Assembly: GCF_018070075.1 (NCBI RefSeq)
Contig: NZ_JAGPXE010000008.1
Span: 124,001 to 188,000, forward strand
Direction: 5' to 3'
Origin: Saccharopolyspora endophytica
GTDB lineage: Bacteria; Actinomycetota; Actinomycetes; Mycobacteriales; Pseudonocardiaceae
Length of the DNA: 64,000 nucleotides
Shown here: one piece after another, positions 53,906 through 61,793 of the stretch
Position numbering within the stretch: the first letter of the stretch is position 1
Layout of the letters: each line of letters begins with the position of its first letter
The notes under the pieces: model-generated
Seen by the model: only the letters and a program-made list of their open reading frames with translations
What the model was told of the DNA's origin: nothing
Databases searched by the model: none
Program-made: the position numbers and the translations under genes

Positions 53906-55177
53906 ATGTCCCAGGACGAAGCGGTGGAGCACAAACTCCCGGTCCGAACGCTGGTCGCGGCGAGCATCGGCAACGCCATCGAGTGGTACGACTGGACCAT
54001 CTACACCGCGTTCAGCGTCTACTTCGCCTCCGCGTTCTTCCCCGGCGAATGGGCCCTGATCAACACGCTGGCCACGTTCGCGCTCGCGTTCTTCTTCCGC
54101 CCGCTCGGCGGCTGGATGCTCGGCCGCTTCGCCGACCTGCGCGGCCGCAAGACCGCGATGCTGGTGACGATCTCGCTGATGGCCGGCGGGTCGCTGATCA
54201 TCGGCATCCTGCCGACCTTCGAGTCCATCGGATGGCTGGCGTCGATCCTGCTCATCCTCGCCCGCATCGGGCAGGGCCTCTCGCTCGGCGGCGAGGTCTC
54301 CAACGCCTCGGCCTACCTCGCCGAGATCGCGCCTCCGTCGCGGCGCGGCCGGTACTCGTCGTTCTTCTACATCTCCACGGGTGCCGCGCTGCTCATCGCC
54401 TCCCTGCTGGGATTCCTGCTGACCTCCGTGCTCAGCGAGGACCAGCTCACCTCCTACGGCTGGCGGATCCCGTTCATCGTCGGCGGCGTGCTCGGGCTCG
54501 TCGGCATGTGGTTGCGGCGCACGCTGACCGAGACCGAGCAGTACGAGGAGAACAAGACCAAGGCCAAGGCCCTGAAGAGCCCGCTGATGATGACGCTGCG
54601 GGAGCACCCCAAGGCGGTCGGGCAGCTCATCGGGTTCTCGATGCTCTCGACGCTGTGCTACTACACGTTCTTCAGCGCGCTGACTCCGTTCGCGGTGAAG
54701 AACCGCGACGCCGACGCCACCGACGTGTTCCTCGCGCTGTCCATCGCGACGGCGCTGTTCATCGCGCTGCAGTACCCGATGGGCGCGGTGTCCGACCGCT
54801 ACGGCCGCAAACCGCAGCTGCTGGTGTGGTCGGCGGCCACCGCGATCCTCATCGTGCCGCTGTCCAGCCTGGTGCGGCCGGGTCTGGGCGGACTGCTCGT
54901 CGTGTTCTGCGTCGGTGTCGGGCTCTACACCGCGATGACCTCGATCGCGCCGGCGATCATGTCGGAGCTGTTCCCCACCGAGCTGCGCGGCCTGGGCATC
55001 GGCGCCTGGTACAACCTCACCGTCGCCGTCTTCGGCGGCACGGCACCGCTGGTCATCCAGGCCTTCGCCGAGTTCGGCATCGCCACGGGCTTCTTCTGGT
55101 ACATCGCGGTGGGCGCGGTGATCGCGTTCTTCGTCATCCGCACGCTGCCCGAGACCCGGGCCACCGAGCTGCGCTGA
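53906..55177 (+). CDS. MHS-family MFS transporter
   Basis: 423 residues; ATG 53906 follows GGAGG. Twelve hydrophobic segments. Family marks: IGNAIEWYDWTIYTAFSVYF near residue 17, RFADLRGRKTA, LARIGQGLSLGGEVSNASAYLAE near residue 120, and SDRYGRKPQLL in the second half. Probably a proton symporter for an organic acid or betaine-like solute. It differs clearly from the other MHS protein at 32540 (charged loops, C-terminus). No catabolic gene is adjacent, so the substrate is open. It ends 1 nt from the convergent proB stop. Confidence 0.9.
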   Translation: MSQDEAVEHKLPVRTLVAASIGNAIEWYDWTIYTAFSVYFASAFFPGEWALINTLATFALAFFFRPLGGWMLGRFADLRGRKTAMLVTISLMAGGSLIIGILPTFESIGWLASILLILARIGQGLSLGGEVSNASAYLAEIAPPSRRGRYSSFFYISTGAALLIASLLGFLLTSVLSEDQLTSYGWRIPFIVGGVLGLVGMWLRRTLTETEQYEENKTKAKALKSPLMMTLREHPKAVGQLIGFSMLSTLCYYTFFSALTPFAVKNRDADATDVFLALSIATALFIALQYPMGAVSDRYGRKPQLLVWSAATAILIVPLSSLVRPGLGGLLVVFCVGVGLYTAMTSIAPAIMSELFPTELRGLGIGAWYNLTVAVFGGTAPLVIQAFAEFGIATGFFWYIAVGAVIAFFVIRTLPETRATELR

Positions 55178-55178
55178 G

Positions 55179-56294
55179 TCAGCGCAGCGGCACGAGGTCG
55201 TCGGCGTGGACGACCTCTCGGCGCTGCTCGGGCGGCAGGTCGTGAGTGGAACGACCGATCAGGGTCGGGAGCTCTTCGACGTCGTAGGCGACGACACCGC
55301 GGGCCACGACCTTGCCGGTCGGGCTGAGGAGTTCGACGACGTCACCGCCGTCGAAAGCGCCCTCGACCGCGGTGATCCCGGCGGCCAGCAGGGACCGGCG
55401 GCGCTTGACCACCGCAGAGACGGCACCGTCGTCCAGCCAGAGGCGGCCGTTGGCCCCGGCGGCGTGGGCGAGCCAGAAGCGCCGGGCCGACAGGCGGTTC
55501 CCGGTCGCGGCGAACGCCGTTCCCACGTCCGCCGACCCCAAGGCGCTCTCGGCGTTGGCCGACGACGTGAGCAGGACCGGAATACCGGAGGTGCAGGCGA
55601 CTTTCGCCGCCGCGACCTTCGACGCCATTCCGCCGGTGCCCAACCCGGACGCACCCGAGCTGCCCGCGTCGACGCCGGCCATGTCGGCGGCACCGGTGAC
55701 CTCGCGGATCACCTTCGAGCCGCCCTTGCGCGGATCACCGTCGTAGAGCGCGTCCACATCGGACAGCAGGATCAGCGCGTCGGCACCGACCAGGTGCGAG
55801 ACCAGCGCGGCCAGCCGATCGTTGTCGCCGAAGCGGATCTCGGTGGTGGCCACCGTGTCGTTCTCGTTGACCACCGGCACCACGCCCAGCCCGAGCAGCC
55901 GGTTCAGAGTGCGCTGCGCGTTGCGGTAGTTGCTGCGGCGCACCACGTCATCGGCGGTGAGCAGCACCTGGCCGACGGTGAGGTCGAAGCGGGCGAACGA
56001 CTCGGCGTAGGCGTGCGCGAGCGCCAGCTGCCCCACCGACGCCGCGGCCTGCTGCGTCGCCAGGTCCTTCGGCCTGCGGCGCAGGCCCATCGGCGCGATC
56101 CCGGCGGCGATGGCGCCCGAGGAGACCAGCACGACCTGCCCCCCGGCGGCGACCCGCTTCGCGACCGTGTCCACCAGGACCGACAGCCGCTCGGAGTCCA
56201 AGCCGCCCTCGGTGGTCGTCAACGAGGACGAACCGACCTTCACCACGATCCGCTGCGCGGCCGCGACCGCCTGCCGAGCCGCCGAGAGGCTCAC
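55179..56294 (-). CDS. proB: Glutamate 5-kinase
   Basis: 371 residues, GTG 56294, overlapping the obg stop (GTGA). First step of proline synthesis. Amino acid kinase domain: [12 protein letters not shown] near residue 14, [15 protein letters not shown] near residue 55, [17 protein letters not shown] near residue 145, [15 protein letters not shown] near residue 220. A C-terminal PUA domain (~285-365, [25 protein letters not shown]) is complete. The obg-proB pairing is conserved in actinobacteria. Confidence 0.97.
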   Translation of the reverse strand: MSLSAARQAVAAAQRIVVKVGSSSLTTTEGGLDSERLSVLVDTVAKRVAAGGQVVLVSSGAIAAGIAPMGLRRRPKDLATQQAAASVGQLALAHAYAESFARFDLTVGQVLLTADDVVRRSNYRNAQRTLNRLLGLGVVPVVNENDTVATTEIRFGDNDRLAALVSHLVGADALILLSDVDALYDGDPRKGGSKVIREVTGAADMAGVDAGSSGASGLGTGGMASKVAAAKVACTSGIPVLLTSSANAESALGSADVGTAFAATGNRLSARRFWLAHAAGANGRLWLDDGAVSAVVKRRRSLLAAGITAVEGAFDGGDVVELLSPTGKVVARGVVAYDVEELPTLIGRSTHDLPPEQRREVVHADDLVPLR

Positions 56295-57778
56295 TCGTCG
56301 TCCTCCTCCTCGCCCCCGACGTAGCGGCCGAACTCGTCCAGCCCGCTACCGCGGCGCACCTGCTTGGCGATCTTGCGCTCGTGCGCCGAAACCCGGTCGT
56401 CGGACTCCAGCCGCAGGTCGTGGCCGCGCCGACCGAGCAGGTTGGCCATCCCGGCCGGGGTGGAGGGCTCCCAGTCGAAGGTCATGGTGCCGATGGTGAC
56501 CTGGCTGCCGGGCTCGGCGCCCTGCTTGGCCAGCGCCTCCTCCACGCCCAGCTTCGCCAGCCGGTCGGCGAGGAAGCCCACGGCCTCGCTGTTGTTGAAG
56601 TCGGTCTGCCGGATCCAGCGCTCCGGCTTCTCGCCGCGCACGATGAAGGCGTCCTCGTCCTCCGGGTCGGGTTCGACGGTGAAGCCACCGTCGTCGACCG
56701 CGGTCGGCCGGACGACCACGCGCGCCGGTTCCGGCTCGGGCAGCGTCTCGCGGTAGCGCTCGACCTCGGCGCCCATCGCGAAGCTCAGCTCGCGCAGGCC
56801 CTCGCGGGACGCCGTGGAGATCTCGAAGACCGGCCAGCCGCGCTCCTCGACCTCCGCGCGCACGAAGTCGGCGAGCTCGCGGGCCTCCGGCACGTCGATC
56901 TTGTTCAGCACCACCATGCGCGGGCGGTCGGCCAGGTCGGCGCCGCCCTGCTCGGCGGCCAGCGCCGGGGTGTACTCGGCGAGCTCGTTCTCCAGCGCGT
57001 CGATGTCGGAGATCGGGTCGCGGCCCGGCTCCAGCGTGGCGCAGTCGACCACGTGGACCAGCACCGCGCAGCGCTCGATGTGCCGCAGGAAGTCCAGGCC
57101 CAGACCGCGTCCCTGGCTGGCGCCGGGGATCAGGCCGGGCACGTCGGCGACGGTGAACACCGTCTCGCCCGCGGTCACCACGCCCAGGTTGGGGACCAAG
57201 GTGGTGAACGGGTAGTCGGCGATCTTCGGCTTCGCGGCCGAGACCACCGAGATCAGCGAGGACTTGCCCGCCGACGGGAAACCGAGCAGGCCGACGTCGG
57301 CGACCGACTTCAGCTCCAGCACCAGTTCCAGCTCTTCGCCGGGCTCGCCCAGCAGCGCGAAGCCCGGCGCTTTGCGGGCCTTGGAGGCCAGCGCGGCGTT
57401 GCCGAGGCCGCCGCGACCGCCGGCCGCCGCGATGAAGGTGGTTCCCGTGCCGACCAGGTCGGCCAGCACCTCACCGTCGGGAGTCAGCACGACGGTGCCG
57501 TCCGGGACCGGCAGCACCAGGTCCTCGCCCTGGGCGCCGTTGCGGTGGCCGCCCTTGCCGGGCTGCCCCTTCACGGCGCGGGCGTTGGGCCGGTAGTGGA
57601 AGTCGAGCAGGGTGTGCACGCCGGAGTCGACGACGAGGCGGACGTCGCCGCCCTTGCCTCCGTTGCCACCGTCCGGACCGCCCAGCGGCTTGAACTTCTC
57701 CCTGTGCACCGAGGCGCAGCCATTTCCACCGTCGCCCGCGGCGACGCTGATGGTCACGCGGTCAACGAACCGCGACAC
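56291..57778 (-). CDS. obg: Obg GTPase (CgtA)
   Basis: 495 residues from GTG 57778, with GGAGG 5 nt upstream. Ribosome-associated GTPase for 50S assembly and stress response. The Gly-rich Obg fold is at ~1-158 ([14 protein letters not shown]). The G domain follows: GFPSAGKSS near residue 166, DVPG near 213, NKID near 290. The C-terminal OCT domain is at ~360-440 ([22 protein letters not shown]), then an acidic tail ending GGEEEDDE. It is followed by proB and preceded by rpmA and a hairpin terminator. Confidence 0.98.
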   Translation of the reverse strand: MSRFVDRVTISVAAGDGGNGCASVHREKFKPLGGPDGGNGGKGGDVRLVVDSGVHTLLDFHYRPNARAVKGQPGKGGHRNGAQGEDLVLPVPDGTVVLTPDGEVLADLVGTGTTFIAAAGGRGGLGNAALASKARKAPGFALLGEPGEELELVLELKSVADVGLLGFPSAGKSSLISVVSAAKPKIADYPFTTLVPNLGVVTAGETVFTVADVPGLIPGASQGRGLGLDFLRHIERCAVLVHVVDCATLEPGRDPISDIDALENELAEYTPALAAEQGGADLADRPRMVVLNKIDVPEARELADFVRAEVEERGWPVFEISTASREGLRELSFAMGAEVERYRETLPEPEPARVVVRPTAVDDGGFTVEPDPEDEDAFIVRGEKPERWIRQTDFNNSEAVGFLADRLAKLGVEEALAKQGAEPGSQVTIGTMTFDWEPSTPAGMANLLGRRGHDLRLESDDRVSAHERKIAKQVRRGSGLDEFGRYVGGEEEDDE

Positions 57779-57902
57779 GAATGCCTCCAGGAAGATCGAG
57801 CCGAGCGGCCGCCCGGCGGGTAGAGCTCTTGGTCTCGATTGCAACAGCGGCGCGACCGGCGCGCTTCCCGATCGCGGTGCAGGTCACCCCGGACAACACA
57901 AA

Positions 57903-57940
57903 GCGAGGGGCGGCCCGGTCATGCCGGTTCCGCCCCTCGC
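57903..57940 (-). terminator. Terminator of rplU-rpmA
   Basis: 11-bp stem GCGAGGGGCGG / CCGCCCCTCGC with an inner CCGG/CCGG pairing. On the minus strand it is followed by TTTGTGTT. It lies 33 nt after the rpmA stop and before obg. Confidence 0.75.
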
Positions 57941-57972
57941 CGGGAAGTTGCTGGCCTGCGTCGAGAGCCGGA

Positions 57973-58230
57973 TCAGGCCTCGACGGGCTGCACGCTGACG
58001 GCCTTGCGGCCGCGGTAACGTCCGAACTCGACGGTACCGGCGGACAGCGCGAACAGGGTGTCGTCGTTGCCCCGACCCACGTTCAGACCCGGGTGGAACT
58101 TGGTCCCACGCTGACGGATCAGGATCTCACCGGCCTTGACGACCTGGCCGCCGTAGCGCTTCACCCCGAGGTACTTGGGGTTCGAGTCGCGGCCGTTCCG
58201 AGAGCTGGATGCGCCCTTCTTGTGTGCCAT
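57973..58230 (-). CDS. rpmA: 50S ribosomal protein L27
   Basis: 85 residues. [21 protein letters not shown] at the start and [19 protein letters not shown] are textbook L27; the N-terminal tail reaches the peptidyl transferase centre. No cleavable extension as in Firmicutes. It follows rplU by 14 nt and shares its promoter. Confidence 0.98.
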   Translation of the reverse strand: MAHKKGASSSRNGRDSNPKYLGVKRYGGQVVKAGEILIRQRGTKFHPGLNVGRGNDDTLFALSAGTVEFGRYRGRKAVSVQPVEA

Positions 58231-58244
58231 GACTACTCAGGTCC

Positions 58245-58553
58245 TCACTTGTTGATGCCGGTGACCTTCACCCGGGTCAGCTTCTGACGGTGACCCTGGC
58301 GCTTGTGGTAGCCGGTCTTGTTCTTGAACTTGTGGATGCGGATCTTGGGGCCCTTGGTCTGCTCGACCAGCTCGCCGGTCACCGACACCTTGGTCAGCGC
58401 GTCGACGTCGGTCGTGACCTCGGAGCCATCGACGACCAGAACCGCCGGGAGCGCGACCTCGGAGCCCAGCTCGCCATCGAGCTTCTCGACCTCGACGACG
58501 TCCCCGACAGCCACCTTGTACTGCTTGCCGCCGGTCTTGACGATCGCGTACAT
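58245..58553 (-). CDS. rplU: 50S ribosomal protein L21
   Basis: 102 residues. [20 protein letters not shown] at the start and [20 protein letters not shown] near the end identify L21, which binds 23S rRNA. First gene of the rplU-rpmA unit. A TATGAT hexamer about 210 nt upstream may be its -10 box, leaving a long leader that could carry an autoregulatory structure. Confidence 0.98.
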   Translation of the reverse strand: MYAIVKTGGKQYKVAVGDVVEVEKLDGELGSEVALPAVLVVDGSEVTTDVDALTKVSVTGELVEQTKGPKIRIHKFKNKTGYHKRQGHRQKLTRVKVTGINK

Positions 58554-58992
58554 GAGTCGGAAGTCTCCTGCTGCTCGGTTTCGCTAATTCACCAGGTTGC
58601 GGCGGACGTCCGCCACGATCACGAGGATCGGGGCTTCCTACCACGCCGCTGGTGCAGCGTCTCGGTGGGTTCCTGTCTCAGCAGCGAGGACCGCGCGAGC
58701 GACCGCACTCGAAACAGGCGTTTAATCTCTCCGCCCGTCCGGCGGCGAGAAGTTCTCACCCATCATACAGACCAGGTTTCCGTCCCCGATCGACCGGGGC
58801 GGTACCACCAGTGCGGATCCGCGGATCACGCGCTGACGGGCGAGCCGGAACAGCATAAGCGAGCTCGCCGCGGACCGGCGAACCGCCCCCGCCGTCGTGG
58901 CGCATCCCGGCCAGATTCCCCCGTTCCGCAACCATCGTGACCTGCCCTTGCTACCGTCAGTGGCCGCCCGTGATGATCTAGGGAAACGCAGA
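58554..58992. promoter_or_regulatory. Divergent intergenic region, rplU leader and GT-operon promoter
   Basis: 439 nt without a supportable gene. Toward rplU (minus strand) TATGAT at 58762-58767 is a possible -10 box with a ~200-nt leader. Toward the membrane-protein gene TACCGT at 58952-58957 could be a -10 box, with AGGGAA just before the GTG at 58993 as ribosome site. No clear -35 for either. Confidence 0.35.
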
Positions 58993-60693
58993 GTGACTGA
59001 CACCGCTTCGCAGACCGACCGCCAGGCCGCCGCACCCACGACATCCGCCGCGCCCGGGCCGGTGCGCCGCTTCGGTCCGCTGCTGCTGGAGCTGTCGGCC
59101 GTCGTGCCGCCGCTGATGATGCTGCGCGAGATCCTGCGCTACCCGCAGATGCACTTCTACGACTACTGGTGGGTCCTGCTCGACATCACCGACGTCGACG
59201 GCTCGCTGCGTCCCGAAGCGCTGCTGGGATTCCGCAACGAGCACCCGTTCGTGCTGCCGAGCCTGCTGTTCTGGCTCAGCGCCCGCTTCGGCCACGGCCT
59301 CAACCAGCCGCTGGGCCTGGCCGTGCTGGCGATGGGCGTGGGCTGCGTCCTGCTGGTGCTGGCGATGCTGCCGAAGCACCTCGACGCCTGGCAGCGGGCG
59401 GGGCTCCTCGCGGCGACCTCGACGCTGGTGTTCAACCCGCACGGCATCCACAACTACGTGCGCTCGATGAGCGGCGCCTCGTGGATCCTGGCGATGCTGC
59501 TGGTCCTGGGCGCGCTGCTGGCGATGCACCGGGAGCACCGCGCTATCGCCGTGGTGCTGGGCCTGCTGGCCTCGATCAGCTACGGCACCTCCTTCGCGGT
59601 GTGGCCGGCGCTGGCGCTGGTGGCGTGGCTGCGCGGCGACCGGCGGAAGTGGATCGCCACCCCGCTGGTGGTCGGGCTCGTGGTGGTCGCGACCTGGCTG
59701 GTGCTGCGCGGCCCGCAGGGCGGCGGCGGGAGCTCGCCGACCGATGATCCGGCGCAGGCGATGCTGGCCGGGCTGAGCATGCTCGGCATGGTGTGGACCG
59801 GCACCGAACCCTCGGTCGCGCTGCTGGCGGGCGTGGCCGGGCTCGGCGTGCTGGTGCTGCACGCGAACCAGACCACCGCCGAGCGGCGGATCGCCGCGCC
59901 GTGGTGGGGGCTGGCGCTGTACGCGCTGGGCTGCGCGGTGATGATCTCCGGCTCGCGCGCCGCGTTCGGCGAGTCGGCCGGGCTGCAGAGCCGCTACAAC
60001 AGCATGACCGCCGCGCTGTGGATCGCGGTGCTGGTCATCGTGGTCGCCTGGGCGCGCTGGCCGCGGTTCCGCGCGGTCGCGGTGGGCGCCACCGCGCTGG
60101 CCACGGTCGCGCTCGGGGCGCCGATGGCGCAGAGCGTGCGGGCCGACGCACCCAACCAGCAGCTGCTGGCGGTCGCCGCGCGGATCGGGCATCCCGACGC
60201 CTTCACCGACCGCTTCCCCTCACCGGGCCAGCTGCTGCCCCGCCTCCAGGCGCTCGGGCACTACCCCTTTTCCCCGGAGTTCTCGCTCGGCTGCCCCGAC
60301 GGGCTCAACGTCGGCGACCGGGTCAGCACCGCGACCTGGCGCACGCCCAGCGTCGACTCGCTGCGCGAACCGCGACCGGACGGCCGCGACGTCGTGCTCA
60401 ACGCCGAGACCGACCAGGTCCAGGGCGGCGCGCGGATGCTCAAGGGCTGGGCGATCTCCGGCATCGAACGCGCTCGCTGCGTGGCCGTGCTCGACCAGAC
60501 CGGGACGGTCGTCGGCGGCGGCGTGGTCGACATCCCGCGCTCGGACGCCGAGGCCGCCACGCCCGGCATCGAGAGCGGGCTCGGCTTCCAGGCCGTCGCC
60601 CCCGCCCAGCCGGGTCCGCTGCGCGTGGCGTTCCAGTTCCCCGACGGCTGGTGGATCCGGCCGCTCACCGAGAAACCGCAGGTGGCGCGATGA
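58993..60693 (+). CDS. Polytopic membrane protein of the cell-wall glycan cluster
   Basis: 566 residues from GTG 58993. Residues ~30-420 hold about ten hydrophobic segments; the first outside loop has YPQMHFYDYWWVLLDI and FRNEHPFVLPSLLFWL. The C-terminal ~145 residues are soluble and beta-rich, probably extracytoplasmic (two Cys, SLGCPDG and RARCVAV). The layout resembles GT-C lipid-linked sugar transferases or their partners, but I see no standard DD/DE motif that would prove it. The stop overlaps the GT2 gene (ATGA), so the two are coupled, and an Emb gene follows. Function unknown; cell-envelope glycan work is the likely context. Confidence 0.75.
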   Translation: MTDTASQTDRQAAAPTTSAAPGPVRRFGPLLLELSAVVPPLMMLREILRYPQMHFYDYWWVLLDITDVDGSLRPEALLGFRNEHPFVLPSLLFWLSARFGHGLNQPLGLAVLAMGVGCVLLVLAMLPKHLDAWQRAGLLAATSTLVFNPHGIHNYVRSMSGASWILAMLLVLGALLAMHREHRAIAVVLGLLASISYGTSFAVWPALALVAWLRGDRRKWIATPLVVGLVVVATWLVLRGPQGGGGSSPTDDPAQAMLAGLSMLGMVWTGTEPSVALLAGVAGLGVLVLHANQTTAERRIAAPWWGLALYALGCAVMISGSRAAFGESAGLQSRYNSMTAALWIAVLVIVVAWARWPRFRAVAVGATALATVALGAPMAQSVRADAPNQQLLAVAARIGHPDAFTDRFPSPGQLLPRLQALGHYPFSPEFSLGCPDGLNVGDRVSTATWRTPSVDSLREPRPDGRDVVLNAETDQVQGGARMLKGWAISGIERARCVAVLDQTGTVVGGGVVDIPRSDAEAATPGIESGLGFQAVAPAQPGPLRVAFQFPDGWWIRPLTEKPQVAR

Positions 60694-61661
60694 AGGTCCC
60701 GGAAGTCTCACTGCTGGCTCCCGCCAAGGACGAGCGCGACAGCCTGCCGAAGCTCTTCGCCGAGATCAGCGAAGCCATGGCAGGCCAGCACCGCGAGTGG
60801 GAGCTCGTGATCGTCGACGACGGCAGCACCGACGACAGCTGGCAGGCCATCACCGAGCACGCCGCGCTGGACCCGCGCATCCGGGGCATCCGGCTACGCC
60901 GCAACTTCGGCAAGGCCGCCGCGCTGGCCGCCGGGGTCTCCGAGCTGCGCGGCGAGCTCATGGTCACCCTCGACGCCGACCTGCAGGACGATCCCTCCGA
61001 GATCCCCCGGCTGCTGGCCGAGCTGGACTCCGGGGCGGACCTGGTCAGCGGCCACAAGGCGCAGCGCAAGGACCCGCTGGGCAAGCGGCTGCCGTCGAAG
61101 GTGTTCAACTGGTTCACCGGCCTGATCACCGGGCTGCGGCTGTCGGACCACAACTGCGGGCTGAAGGCGGCGCGCACCGAGGTGTACCGGCGGGTTCCGC
61201 TGTACGGGGAGCTGCACCGCTACATCCCGGCGCTGGCTCACCAGCTCGGCTACCGCGTGGTGGAGCGGACGGTCAACCACCGGGCGCGGCAGCACGGGGT
61301 GTCCAAGTACGGGCTGGAGCGCTACGCCCGCGGCGCGCTGGACCTGCTCACGGTGATGGCGCTGACCCGCTACGGACGCCGTCCGGCGCACCTGTTCGGC
61401 GGGCTCGGGATGCTGGCGGGAACGCTGGGGACTCTGGTGCTGCTGTACTTGACCGGGGTGTGGTTGTTCACCGACGAGTCGATCGGAACTCGTCCACTTC
61501 TGACGCTCGGGATTCTGTTGGAGATCTTCGGAGTTCAGATGATCTCGTTGGGTCTTCTGGCCGAACTCGTGCTGCACCGAACCGGGCGTGACCACGACGT
61601 GACGGTGCTGGTCGCGGACCAGACCACGCGGACTGCGAATTCGGCACAACACGCTTCGTGA
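60690..61661 (+). CDS. GT2 polyprenyl-phosphate sugar transferase (DPM/GtrB-like)
   Basis: 323 residues from ATG 60690. GT-A domain: SLLAPAKDERDSLPKLFAEI at the start, VIVDDGSTDDSW near residue 37, DADLQDDP near residue 98 (DxD-type metal site), and the acceptor motif HNCGLKAARTEVYRRV near residue 155. Two C-terminal membrane spans near 235-260 and 270-295 are typical of GtrB/DPM enzymes that charge decaprenyl or bactoprenyl phosphate with a sugar. Coupled to the upstream membrane protein, which may use the lipid-linked product. The sugar is unknown. Confidence 0.9.
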   Translation: MKVPEVSLLAPAKDERDSLPKLFAEISEAMAGQHREWELVIVDDGSTDDSWQAITEHAALDPRIRGIRLRRNFGKAAALAAGVSELRGELMVTLDADLQDDPSEIPRLLAELDSGADLVSGHKAQRKDPLGKRLPSKVFNWFTGLITGLRLSDHNCGLKAARTEVYRRVPLYGELHRYIPALAHQLGYRVVERTVNHRARQHGVSKYGLERYARGALDLLTVMALTRYGRRPAHLFGGLGMLAGTLGTLVLLYLTGVWLFTDESIGTRPLLTLGILLEIFGVQMISLGLLAELVLHRTGRDHDVTVLVADQTTRTANSAQHAS

Positions 61662-61780
61662 CCGAACATTTCAACTCGGAACACAGCGCGGTAACGAGCT
61701 CCTGACAAAGCGATTGCGCATTACCTGACGCACATGCGAAATAGGCCAGGGGGCGGCAGAACACACCCTGTCATCGCCCG

Positions 61781-61786
61781 TAGGGT
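61781..61786 (+). promoter_or_regulatory. -10 box TAGGGT of the arabinosyltransferase gene (leaderless)
   Basis: TAGGGT lies exactly 7 nt before the GTG at 61794. It supports that start over the in-frame ATG at 61734, which has no ribosome site and would be upstream of the transcript. Confidence 0.5.
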
Positions 61787-61793
61787 CTCCCCC